Positions 6,639 through 14,367 of a stretch of 47,770 nucleotides of DNA are shown piece after piece. The notes under the pieces are model-generated. The model was given only the letters and a program-made list of their open reading frames with translations. It did not search any database and was not told the origin of the DNA. This DNA is from Armatimonadota bacterium. Lineage in GTDB: Bacteria; Armatimonadota; Hebobacteria; GCA-020354555; CP070648. The DNA lies in assembly GCA_035527535.1 (NCBI GenBank), contig DATLAK010000044.1, positions 1 to 47,770 of the forward strand. The letters are read 5' to 3'. The position numbers were made by a program, and so were the translations under genes. The first letter of the stretch is position 1, and each line of letters starts with the position of its first letter.

Positions 6639-7949
6639 TCACCGCTCCGACTGCGCCCTCAACTGCTCCTTGCTCGGTTGGATGTCCATCTGGCCGATCC
6701 GCTTTCCGTCCGCCGTCATGACCAGCCGCAGCAGACTTGCGCTCTTCTCGATGGTTGCGGTTGCCTGCACCGTCTTTGTGCCTTCAGGAAGCCCCAGCTT
6801 GGTTGGCGCGGCGGGAAACGGCACATCATACTCGACCAGATCAACAACCTGCACCAACTCCTCCGGCGACCCCTCAGCCTGGGCGTACTGATGCATGGTC
6901 AGGAGACGGTTTGTCTCGGCGTCTACCTCGCATACCCATCTCCCAGTCACCTTGCGAGGGGAGGAGCTAATCGTTGCGGTCACCGTGACCACAAGCACCT
7001 TGCGTCCTTCACGCGTCTGCGAAGTCACCGACTCCTTGATATCGCAGAACCCCGCAGCGCCCACCAGGGTCTTGATCTCCCCTGGGGTTGGGGTCGCTAA
7101 CGATGAACGGAGCATTTGGTTCACTTGCGCCACGGCGTCGCCCACCCGGTCGGCGATCGGCGTAAGGTCGGCGACATAGACCGCATTGTCCTTTGCGTCG
7201 TAGTTCCACCACTCGCGCGCGTCCGCATCGAGCACGGTCAGCCCGCTCAACTTGCCGTCTGGGGAGACGACTCGGACATACCCCTTGCTACTGCCTGCCC
7301 AGATCTCGAATCGCTCTGACATCATCTTCATCCCGCTTGGGGTGTCCTTGGATGGTCCCGAACCGTGTCCTGCGAAGTGCACCGACTTGGCCTCCTCCAT
7401 CGCCTGGGCGGCGGCGATCAGAATGGATCTCGCATCCTGCTTGGCCCCACGGCGGGGAACGAACACCGCGGCGGTAACCGCGACTGCCAGCAATGCCAAA
7501 CCTGCCAATGCCATCCGTCTCATTCTCCTCTCCCCCTTCTCTTTGGTAGGGCGGACGCCTCGCCCGCCAACAGGTATGACTCTTTCTTGTGGGGATGGAT
7601 TGAGGCACTCACCATGTGGCACAGCCGCCTCGGCTGTGTTGGCGCCGCAGAGCGGCGCCTGTCTGACAGGCGAGGGCGCCTGTCCCACATCCGGCAGTGC
7701 ATTATCCCCACCTCTCAAGGTCACACCTCCACCCATCGCTTCCGGCACCTCCAGGATTTGCGCGAGCAGCTCCGCCGGCGGCTCGAAGCGCCCCACCTCT
7801 CCCAGGGCGCGCCGCAGCGCCCGCAGGGACCGCGCCTCGGCCCGGCAGCCGCCGCACCGCGCCAGGTGCAGGCATCGGCGAGGGGACACCCTCCACCCCA
7901 GACCACCTTCCCCTTCACGAAGCATCTGTCGCACTCGGCTGCATCTCAT
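6639..7949 (-). CDS. Membrane anti-sigma factor with LolA/RseB-like outer domain
   Basis: The 436-residue protein has four parts. Residues 1-70 form a short anti-sigma zinc-binding domain with MRCSRVR and the HLARCGGCRAE (HxxxCxxC) motif. Residues of about 86-135 are encoded by interspersed repeats. Residues 143-163 form one membrane helix. The remainder is an extracytoplasmic domain of alternating strands (FEIWAGSSKGYVRVVSPDG, LVVTVTATISS, TGRWVCEVDAETNRLLT) that resembles the LolA/RseB fold. It overlaps the sigma gene by 35 bases, which implies translational coupling and makes that sigma factor its likely partner. The outer domain would sense an envelope signal. The repeat-derived linker is odd but falls at the expected cytoplasm-to-membrane hinge. 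Confidence 0.8.
   Translation of the reverse strand: MRCSRVRQMLREGEGGLGWRVSPRRCLHLARCGGCRAEARSLRALRRALGEVGRFEPPAELLAQILEVPEAMGGGVTLRGGDNALPDVGQAPSPVRQAPLCGANTAEAAVPHGECLNPSPQERVIPVGGRGVRPTKEKGERRMRRMALAGLALLAVAVTAAVFVPRRGAKQDARSILIAAAQAMEEAKSVHFAGHGSGPSKDTPSGMKMMSERFEIWAGSSKGYVRVVSPDGKLSGLTVLDADAREWWNYDAKDNAVYVADLTPIADRVGDAVAQVNQMLRSSLATPTPGEIKTLVGAAGFCDIKESVTSQTREGRKVLVVTVTATISSSPRKVTGRWVCEVDAETNRLLTMHQYAQAEGSPEELVQVVDLVEYDVPFPAAPTKLGLPEGTKTVQATATIEKSASLLRLVMTADGKRIGQMDIQPSKEQLRAQSER
7545..7690. repeat. Multi-hairpin repeat cluster inside the anti-sigma gene
   Basis: Bases 7614-7690 repeat the three-hairpin layout of the csaB copy: CACAGCCGCCTCGGCTGTG, GGCGCCGCAGAGCGGCGCC and GACAGGCGAGGGCGCCTGTC. 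The ends are ATGTGGCACAG and the complement of ATGTGGGACAG. Next to it, GGTAGGGCGGACGCC (from about 7547) and GGTATGACTCTTT (about 7573-7585) match the inner part and the terminal repeat of the element at 45478-45588. Together they encode about 50 in-frame residues. Confidence 0.75.
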
Positions 7950-8484
7950 CGCAGATCACCTCCTCCGCCAGCAACCCCCGGAGCAGCGCAAACCCTTTCG
8001 CGCGGCGCGACTTGACGGTTCCCTTCGGGATTCCCAGCACCGACGCCACCTGCTCGAGCGAGAAGCCCTCCAGGTTGTGCAGGACGATGACCTCGCGGTA
8101 CGTGTCCGGCAGCCTGCCGAGCGCGCCCCGCACGGCGCGGACGAGCTCCTGTCGCTCGAGCCGGAGCTGTGGATCGAACCTGGGTGGCTCCACCGCCGAG
8201 GCCTCCGTGCTCTCATCGAGGGCGATGGTCTCCAGGCTTGGGCGCCGCTGGTGCTGGAGGTACTCGTTGCGAGCGACCCGGTACACCCATGCCCTCAGAG
8301 CGCGTTCTCCGCGGAACTCCGGCGGATGCCGCCAGACCTGAACGAACGTCGCCTGGGTCAGGTCTTGCGCGAGGTCGGCATCGCTGCATAGCCAGCACAG
8401 GTAGCTGTACACCCCCGCATGGAAGCGCCGCGCCAAACGTTCATACGTCCCCGGGTGGGCCGCCCATGTCATCGCCGCTTTCAC
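7915..8484 (-). CDS. ECF-type RNA polymerase sigma factor
   Basis: This 189-residue sigma-70 family protein has only regions 2 and 4. Region 2 covers about residues 15-85 (YLCWLCSDADLAQDLTQATF, then RGERALRAWVYRVARNEYL, the core-binding and -10 recognition segments). Region 4 covers about 115-170 (LGRLPDTYREVIVLHNLEGF, then SLEQVASVLGIPKGTVKSRR, the helix-turn-helix for the -35 element). It starts at GTG 8484, or at the in-frame ATG 8472; neither has a strong Shine-Dalgarno. It overlaps the anti-sigma gene and is divergent from mraZ. No target promoter can be named from this window. Confidence 0.9.
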   Translation of the reverse strand: MKAAMTWAAHPGTYERLARRFHAGVYSYLCWLCSDADLAQDLTQATFVQVWRHPPEFRGERALRAWVYRVARNEYLQHQRRPSLETIALDESTEASAVEPPRFDPQLRLERQELVRAVRGALGRLPDTYREVIVLHNLEGFSLEQVASVLGIPKGTVKSRRAKGFALLRGLLAEEVICDEMQPSATDAS

Positions 8485-8742
8485 CGCCTACTGCCTGTCT
8501 GCGCTCCGGCCGGAGTCGCGCCGCCCGGCGGGCTGGCTCGCGGAGCAGCCAAGACTGCTCTGCCTATAGTAATGCAGGTTTGGCCCTGGCGGTTCGCGGA
8601 TCGTTGGCGGCGGGTGGGCGCAATTGCTCGCGCCGGGCGCCTGAGAGCCTGAGAGGTGATGTGGTGCGGTGTCGAAACGGGCCCGGCGTGGAGCGGTGTG
8701 GAAATAATTCGCAAGATTCCTGAAATACAGGGGGCTAGGCTA

Positions 8743-8771
8743 TTGACATTGGTGAGGTAGTGTGGTAAATT
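8743..8771 (+). promoter_or_regulatory. Promoter of the dcw operon
   Basis: A perfect TTGACA at 8743-8748 is followed after 17 bases by TAAATT at 8766-8771 (4 of 6 consensus). Transcription would start near 8778, about 60 bases before the mraZ start. The spacer and -10 element overlap the MraZ boxes. Confidence 0.8.
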
Positions 8772-8795
8772 GTGGCGCGCAGTGGGAGACGGTGG
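8752..8795 (+). promoter_or_regulatory. MraZ operator: GTGG boxes with 10-bp period
   Basis: GTGG occurs at 8762, 8772, 8782 and 8792, exactly ten bases apart, preceded by a degenerate GTGA at 8752. A further GTGG at 8803 is one base out of phase. MraZ of other bacteria binds tandem TGGG-type boxes with 10-bp spacing upstream of its own gene. Here the array covers the spacer, -10 element and start region, which predicts autorepression of the whole cluster. Confidence 0.8.
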
Positions 8796-8836
8796 ACCCG
8801 AAGTGGTCCAACAGCGGCAACGCGAAGGGGCGAAAG

Positions 8837-9274
8837 GTGACCTCCGACCTGTGGGGGGAGTTCGAACACCAGCTCGATGACAAGGGCCGAGTCACGGTCC
8901 CGGCGACCTGGAGGCCCCAACTGGCGGAACCCTTCTTCCTGTGCCCGGGACTCAACGGCAACTGCCTGTTCATCCTGCCGAAGTGGCGATGGGACGAGAT
9001 CAGGGACAAGCTGTCGAAGGTGACATACGACAACGAGAAGGGGATGGCATTGCAGCGGCTGTTCGGCTCCGGCTGCGAGGCGAAGCTCGACGGCCAGGGC
9101 CGCGTGTTCATTCCGCCCAAGTTGCGGGCGCGGGCGTCCATTGCTAACGAAGCCATCCTGCGGGGCACGTTCGACCGCATCGAGATCTGGAACCCGCAAG
9201 CGTACCGCCTGTTCGAGGAGAGCAAGCTCAGCCAGGAGGCGGTGCAAGAGTCGGCTTCCAGCCTACAGTTGTGA
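8837..9274 (+). CDS. mraZ: Transcriptional regulator MraZ
   Basis: The 145-residue protein has the two MraZ half-repeats. The first carries GEFEHQLDDKGRVTVPATWR (residues of about 6-25) and the second CEAKLDGQGRVFIPPKLRA (about 82-100). Each is an AbrB-like swapped-hairpin unit with the DxKGR/DxQGR signature, used for DNA binding by the oligomeric ring. I chose GTG 8837, preceded by AAGGGG, because family members begin just before the first repeat; the open frame upstream lies in the operator region. MraZ is the first gene of the operon and its likely repressor. Confidence 0.92.
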   Translation: MTSDLWGEFEHQLDDKGRVTVPATWRPQLAEPFFLCPGLNGNCLFILPKWRWDEIRDKLSKVTYDNEKGMALQRLFGSGCEAKLDGQGRVFIPPKLRARASIANEAILRGTFDRIEIWNPQAYRLFEESKLSQEAVQESASSLQL

Positions 9275-9314
9275 GGATTCGGCGGACCGGCGCTGAATCC
9301 TGCCGAAAGAAAAA

Positions 9315-10265
9315 ATGAACGAGCAGGTCCACCGCCCGGTGATGGTGGCCGAAGTGCTTGAGCACTTGGCGTTGCAGCCGGGGATGCGGGTGGTGGACTG
9401 CACGGTGGGCAGCGGCGGACACGCCCAGGCGATGCTGGAGCGACTGGGGCCCACGGGCGAGCTGATCGGCCTGGACGTGGACGCCGAGGCCATAGAGAGA
9501 ACCAGCAGGCGATTGGCCCCGAGCGGCGGGGCGCTCCTGGTTCAGGGCAATTTCAGAGACCTCGAAACGATCCTTGACAATTTGGACCGGCCGGTCGCCG
9601 ACGGCTTCCTGTTCGACCTGGGAGCCTCCGCCGAGCAGCTTACCGCGGTCGCGGGGCGCGGTTTCAGTTTCCGCTCCGACGCGCCCCTGGACATGCGGAT
9701 GAATCCCGCGCTCGGCAAGCCGGCGGCTGCGCTGGTGGCCGAGCTCCCAGAGCAGGATCTGGCCCGCCTGTTGTGGGAGTTCGGCGAGGAACGGTGGGCA
9801 AGGCGCATCGCGCGGGCAATCGTCGCCCAGCGGCGGCGGACGCCGATCCGCACCGCCGCGCAATTCGCAGAACTAGTCGCAGCAGCGATCCCATCCGGCG
9901 CGCACAGCCAGCGAACTCACCCGGCCACCCGCAGCATGATGGCCCTGAGAATCGCGGTCAACGACGAGCTCGCGGCACTTCGTCAGGCCCTCCCCCAGGC
10001 CCTCCGTCGCACTCGCGGCGGGGGCAGGATCGTGGTGCTGTCGTACCACAGCCTGGAGGACCGGCTGACGAAGAACGCGTTCCGCGATCACTCCAGAGCC
10101 TGCCGCTGCCCACCGTTCCTGCCCATCTGCCGCTGCGAGGGGCGGCCGCTGGTGCGCGTGTTGACGCGCAAGCCGGTGACCCCCGGCGCGGCGGAGGTGG
10201 AATCCAACCCGCGGTCGCGCAGCGCCAAGCTGCGCGCCGCAGAGAGGATACCGCAGAGCCCTTAG
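9315..10265 (+). CDS. rsmH: 16S rRNA (cytosine-1402-N4)-methyltransferase RsmH
   Basis: RsmH methylates C1402 in the decoding centre of 16S rRNA using S-adenosylmethionine. The protein is 316 residues. It begins HRPVMVAEVLEHL, has the methyl-donor binding motif DCTVGSGGHAQAML (about residues 32-45), GLDVDAEAIERT, DGFLFDLGASAEQL, the GFSFRSDAPLDMRMN block, VLSYHSLEDRLTKNAFRD and the C-terminal RCEGRPLVRVLTRKPV. All are family signatures. It follows mraZ after 40 bases, its usual place. Confidence 0.96.
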   Translation: MNEQVHRPVMVAEVLEHLALQPGMRVVDCTVGSGGHAQAMLERLGPTGELIGLDVDAEAIERTSRRLAPSGGALLVQGNFRDLETILDNLDRPVADGFLFDLGASAEQLTAVAGRGFSFRSDAPLDMRMNPALGKPAAALVAELPEQDLARLLWEFGEERWARRIARAIVAQRRRTPIRTAAQFAELVAAAIPSGAHSQRTHPATRSMMALRIAVNDELAALRQALPQALRRTRGGGRIVVLSYHSLEDRLTKNAFRDHSRACRCPPFLPICRCEGRPLVRVLTRKPVTPGAAEVESNPRSRSAKLRAAERIPQSP

Positions 10266-10344
10266 GGTCAATGACACAGGTTAATACGGCCTCAAATGGC
10301 AGACTCCCGTTGCCTCCGTCGGGATCTGCCGCGGCGGTGAGCGC

Positions 10345-10878
10345 ATGTCACAGCACAATTTGCAGCAGCGGTTGCACCAGGACCGTCAATTCGCCCCCAG
10401 CGAGCGACCCAAGCGCCGACGTCCAATGGCAACAGCGAGACAACCAGTAATCGCAGCCCTTGCGCTCACCGCCTTCTTTATTATCGCCGCCCTCGTTCAT
10501 GTCAGCTCCTACGCGCGCCTTGCGCAGTTCGAATACCAGCGCCAGGCGCTGGTCGCCGAGACCCGCTGCCTGGAGGCGGCCAACAGCCAGTTACGCTTCG
10601 ACGTCGAGCGCGCGCGCGCCCAGGAACGGATCGCCGCCGTCGCCCAGCAGTGGGGCATGACGGTGGCGGACCCCGCGGGCGAGGTTGACTACATCATCTT
10701 GCCGTCCGCGGCCGGCGCGCCCGTCGCCGGCTCCGGGCACTATCCCCGCTTTCATGCCGTGCTGCGCGACTTCGCCCTCGCCCGGCAGGTGACCAGCGTC
10801 GTCACCACCGGCTGGAGCCCGGCGGTGCGGACCGCGGCCGGGACGGCGCAGATGGGGCGACCCCATGACCGGCTCTGA
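10345..10878 (+). CDS. ftsL: FtsL-like septal membrane protein
   Basis: The 177-residue protein has a basic cytoplasmic segment (residues 1-35), one membrane helix (about 36-56, IAALALTAFFIIAALVHVSS) and a short heptad helix (about 60-95). It then has the segment RIAAVAQQWGMTVADPAGEV, similar to the end of the FtsL helix. The last 60 residues look unstructured and are longer than in most FtsL. FtsL joins FtsQ and FtsB in a complex that activates FtsW-FtsI. Sequence conservation is weak, so the call rests on topology and on the position between rsmH and ftsI. Confidence 0.72.
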   Translation: MSQHNLQQRLHQDRQFAPSERPKRRRPMATARQPVIAALALTAFFIIAALVHVSSYARLAQFEYQRQALVAETRCLEAANSQLRFDVERARAQERIAAVAQQWGMTVADPAGEVDYIILPSAAGAPVAGSGHYPRFHAVLRDFALARQVTSVVTTGWSPAVRTAAGTAQMGRPHDRL

Positions 10879-10966
10879 CGCTTGCGACCGGCTCTAAATC
10901 GAATGGCGGCCCGGAAGCGCGCGATGCGGGGTGGCGCGCTTTCGCTATCACTGGAGCGCGGAACCA

Positions 10967-12739
10967 ATGCGACAGCTTAGCTCCGCCGGCATCTGCCGGC
11001 GCATCCGTATATGGGCTTGCGTGTTCGCCCTCGGCTTTGTCCTGCTGGGGGTCTGGCTTTTCTACCTCCAGGTCGTGCGCCATCCCGTGCTCGCCAAGGA
11101 GGCGGAGAAGCTGCAGCGGGTGCGCGCCGACTTGCTGGGAGCCCGCGGCACCATCTATGACCGCAACGGCGTCCCCCTCGCCTTCAGCCGCATCACTTAC
11201 TCCATCTTCGCCGATCCCGGGAGAATCGTCCCTCAACAGCGGCCGGCGGCGAGGCTCGCCGCGATCCTCGGGCGACCGGAGACGGAGATCGCGGCCCTGC
11301 TCGCGCGCGGCGGCCGCTTCCAGTGGCTGTGCCGGCGCGCAAACGACGACGTGGTGGTTCGGGTGCGCGAGCTGTGCCAGACGACCAGGGGCGCGGACGG
11401 AAAGATGGTTGAGGGCCTGCGGGGCGTCGGGTTCAAGGCGGAGAAGAAGCGCCTCTACCCCTACGGCGCCCTCGCTGGGCAGACGCTCGGGTTCGTGCGC
11501 GATGACCACCTGGGCGGCGCGGGGATCGAGCTGGCATACGACGAGGTCCTGTCCGGGCGTGATGGCTACTTGGTGGCGGAGGTGGACGGCTCCAGTCATC
11601 GCCGCGTCATCCCCGGACGCCGCCTGCAGCAGGTCAAGCCCGAAAGCGGGCGCGACGTATACCTGACCATAGACGTCCGCATCCAGGAGACAGCGGAGGC
11701 GGCCCTGCGCGCGGCGGCGGAGCAATTCGGCGCCGCCGGCGGCAGCGCCGTCGTCGTTGATCCGATGACGGGCGAGGTGCTGGCGCTGGCCAACTACCCG
11801 ACGATGGACCCCAACCACTACCGCGACTTCCCCCGCGAGCAGTGGCGCAATCACGCGGTCACCTGCGTCTACGAGCCGGGCTCGACCTTCAAGCTGGTTG
11901 CCGCGTGCGCGGCCCTCGAGGAAGGCGGCATGACGCCCGAGTCGCCGGTGCTGTGCTGCACCGGCGCCAAGCGCATCGGGCGACGCGTCATCCACTGCGC
12001 GCAGCACCACGGCTCCCGCGCTCACGGCGCGCTCAATCTGCACGGCGTGGTCGTGCAGTCGTGCAACATCGGGGCCGCGACCATCGCCGCGGCGGTGGGC
12101 AGCCGCAAGTTCTACCACACCTTGCGCGCGCTCGGGTTCACGGAACGCACCGGCGTCGGCCTCCCCGGCGAGGCGACGGGATCGGTGCCGCCGCTCCAGC
12201 AGTGGCGCGATATCCGGTTGGCCAACCTCGCCTTCGGCCAGGGCATCAGCGTGACCCCGCTGCAGCTCGTCCGCGCCTACTCCGCCGTCGCCGCGCGCGG
12301 CGTACTGCCGCCGCTCCACATCGTCGCCCGCGTCGGCGGCCCCGATGGCGCGTCGGCGGAGCCGCTCCTGCGCGGCCGCCGGGCGCTGTCCGCCCGCACC
12401 GCCGAGACCATGGTCGGCATCCTGCGCGATGTGGTTACGGAGGGCACCGGCAAGTCGGCGCAGGTCGCCGGCTTCACCGTCGCCGGCAAGACCGGCACCG
12501 CCCAGAAGCCGACGCCCGAGCAGGGGTATGCCTCGGGCCTGCGTGTCGGCTCCTTCGTCGGGTTCGCCCCCGCCGAGGACCCGCGCATGGCGATCTTGGT
12601 CGTGATTGACGAGCCGCAAGGCAGCGGCTACGGCAGCGTAGTGGCGGCGCCGGCCTTCGCCGACATCGCCCGCCGTGGGCTTGCCTACCTGGGAATGCCG
12701 CCGCGCATGCTGGCGCAGGCGATGCCGCCCGTGCAGTAG
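10967..12739 (+). CDS. ftsI: Septal penicillin-binding protein 3 / FtsI transpeptidase
   Basis: This class B PBP has a short cytoplasmic tail, one membrane helix (about residues 17-37), a dimerisation/pedestal region opening with ARGTIYDRNGVPLA, and the transpeptidase domain. Catalytic motifs are STFK with nucleophile Ser306, SCN at 365-367 and KTG at 508-510 (counted from ATG 10967). It cross-links peptidoglycan at the septum with FtsW. The ATG at 10967 has GGAG ten bases upstream; GTG 10931 is an in-frame alternative. The protein is about 590 residues, with no PASTA domain at the C-terminus. Confidence 0.93.
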   Translation: MRQLSSAGICRRIRIWACVFALGFVLLGVWLFYLQVVRHPVLAKEAEKLQRVRADLLGARGTIYDRNGVPLAFSRITYSIFADPGRIVPQQRPAARLAAILGRPETEIAALLARGGRFQWLCRRANDDVVVRVRELCQTTRGADGKMVEGLRGVGFKAEKKRLYPYGALAGQTLGFVRDDHLGGAGIELAYDEVLSGRDGYLVAEVDGSSHRRVIPGRRLQQVKPESGRDVYLTIDVRIQETAEAALRAAAEQFGAAGGSAVVVDPMTGEVLALANYPTMDPNHYRDFPREQWRNHAVTCVYEPGSTFKLVAACAALEEGGMTPESPVLCCTGAKRIGRRVIHCAQHHGSRAHGALNLHGVVVQSCNIGAATIAAAVGSRKFYHTLRALGFTERTGVGLPGEATGSVPPLQQWRDIRLANLAFGQGISVTPLQLVRAYSAVAARGVLPPLHIVARVGGPDGASAEPLLRGRRALSARTAETMVGILRDVVTEGTGKSAQVAGFTVAGKTGTAQKPTPEQGYASGLRVGSFVGFAPAEDPRMAILVVIDEPQGSGYGSVVAAPAFADIARRGLAYLGMPPRMLAQAMPPVQ

Positions 12740-12771
12740 CGGTGCGGGGGCGATCGCTTTCTCTGGTGCGC

Positions 12772-12804
12772 GGCGCGTCCGGGGGACGCGCGTTCTGCTA
12801 TAAT
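12772..12804 (+). promoter_or_regulatory. Hairpin plus extended -10 promoter before murE
   Basis: TGCTATAAT at 12796-12804 is a perfect -10 hexamer with the extended TGn element; no good -35 hexamer lies 17 bases upstream. Just before it, CGCGTCC and GGACGCG form a 7-base stem around a GGG loop. The site follows the ftsI stop and would give the murE-onward genes a start independent of the MraZ-controlled promoter. Confidence 0.6.
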
Positions 12805-12849
12805 CACAATGGTGCTGGGCCTGCTGGGCGCGGCAGGAAACGCTCGCTG

Positions 12850-14364
12850 ATGAGAAGCCTGTTCGAACTACTCGCCGACGTCAACTACCTGCGACTCACG
12901 GGCGCGCCGGAGGTGCGGATAACCGGCGTTGCCTATGACTCGCGCGCGGTCGAAGCGGGCAACCTGTTTGCCTGTCTGCCGGGCCGGCAGACCGATGGCC
13001 ACCTCTACATCAGCGACGCGTTGGCGCGCGGGGCGGTGGCGGTGTTAGTGGAGCCCGGACGCGTCGCCGACGGCCAAGACTTCGGCGCGGCCGCGGTGGT
13101 GTCGGTGGATGACACGCGCAGCGCCCTCGCCGCGGTCGCGGACGCGTTCTACGACTACCCGTCGCGCCAGCTCTCGCTGGTAGGCATCACCGGCACCAAC
13201 GGCAAGACTACCACCAGCTACCTGACGGCGGCGATCCTGCGTCACGCGGGATTCACCACCGGCGTCATGGGCACGCTGGGCCACCGCATCGGGGACGAGC
13301 TGGTGCCGGCCCATCACACCACGCCCGAGGCCCCCGACTTGCAGCGCCTGCTGCGGCGGATGGTCGAGGCGGGCGTCACGCATGGCGCGCTGGAGGTGTC
13401 CTCTCACGCGCTGGCGCTGCGCCGCGCCGACCACTGCGCCTTCTCCTTCGCGGTCTTCACCAACCTCACCCGCGATCACATGGATTTCCATACCGATGCC
13501 ACCGACTACTTCGAGGCCAAGGCGCGGCTCTTCTGCGATCCGCTGCTGTTCCCGCGCCACCGCCTGCGCATCAACGTCATCAACGCCGACGACCCCGCCG
13601 GCCGCGCCCTCACCGCGCGCGCGGTCGGCCTCACCGTCACCTACGGCATCGAGGGACGCGGCGACGTCATGGCGCGCGACGTCGCGCTGAGCGCTGCCGG
13701 CACCTCCTTTCGCGTCCAGACGCCGCAGGGAGTGCTGCCGGTGAACCTGCAGCTGGTGGGGACGTTCAACGTCTACAATGCGCTGGCCGCACTGGCGGTC
13801 GCGTTGGGGGTCGGGGTCGAGCTCGAGCCGGCGGTCGCGGCGCTGGAATCGGTGGCGCCGATTCGGGGCCGCTTCGAGCGCGTCGAGGCGGGACAGGATT
13901 TCGCGGTCGTAATTGACTACTCCCACACCCCCGACGGGCTGGAGAAGGCCCTGCGCGACGCCCGCCGGCTGGTGCCGGGGCGGCTGCTCGTGGTCTTCGG
14001 CGCGGGCGGCGACCGCGACCCCGGCAAGCGCCCATTGATGGGGGAAATCGCCGCGCGCCTGGCCGACCTGGCGTTCATCACCTCCGACAACCCGCGCAGC
14101 GAGCCGCCCGAGCGCATCATCCGCGATATCGTCGCCGGCGTCCCGCGGGCGAGCCGGCGCCGCTGCCACACCGAGCCCGACCGGCGCGAGGCGATCCGTC
14201 TCGCCCTCGACGAAGCGCGCGCCGGCGACCTCGTCCTGGTCGCGGGCAAGGGCCACGAGACCTACCAGATCTTCGCCGACCGCAGCCTCCATTTCGATGA
14301 CCGCGAGGTGGTGACCGAGATCGTCGCCGGGCGCAACCGCCAAGCCGGCGGTCGACAGGTGTAG
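12850..14364 (+). CDS. murE: UDP-MurNAc-tripeptide synthetase MurE (meso-DAP type)
   Basis: MurE adds the third amino acid to UDP-MurNAc-L-Ala-D-Glu in the cytoplasm. The 504-residue protein has the N-terminal UDP-binding domain (GVAYDSRAVEAGNLFACLPG), the ATP-binding loop GITGTNGKTTTSYL, the HHTTPEAPDLQRLL substrate segment and the C-terminal domain with FGAGGDRDPGKRP. The DNPR motif at residues 413-416 is the known signature for meso-diaminopimelate. The ATG at 12850 matches the usual N-terminus; the upstream frame crosses the promoter hairpin. Four bases separate it from murF. Confidence 0.95.
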   Translation: MRSLFELLADVNYLRLTGAPEVRITGVAYDSRAVEAGNLFACLPGRQTDGHLYISDALARGAVAVLVEPGRVADGQDFGAAAVVSVDDTRSALAAVADAFYDYPSRQLSLVGITGTNGKTTTSYLTAAILRHAGFTTGVMGTLGHRIGDELVPAHHTTPEAPDLQRLLRRMVEAGVTHGALEVSSHALALRRADHCAFSFAVFTNLTRDHMDFHTDATDYFEAKARLFCDPLLFPRHRLRINVINADDPAGRALTARAVGLTVTYGIEGRGDVMARDVALSAAGTSFRVQTPQGVLPVNLQLVGTFNVYNALAALAVALGVGVELEPAVAALESVAPIRGRFERVEAGQDFAVVIDYSHTPDGLEKALRDARRLVPGRLLVVFGAGGDRDPGKRPLMGEIAARLADLAFITSDNPRSEPPERIIRDIVAGVPRASRRRCHTEPDRREAIRLALDEARAGDLVLVAGKGHETYQIFADRSLHFDDREVVTEIVAGRNRQAGGRQV

Positions 14365-14367
14365 GAC

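Noticed and set aside
10802-12619. 605-codon minus-strand frame over ftsI
   Set aside because: ftsI on the other strand carries all three PBP motifs; the antisense frame is compositional.
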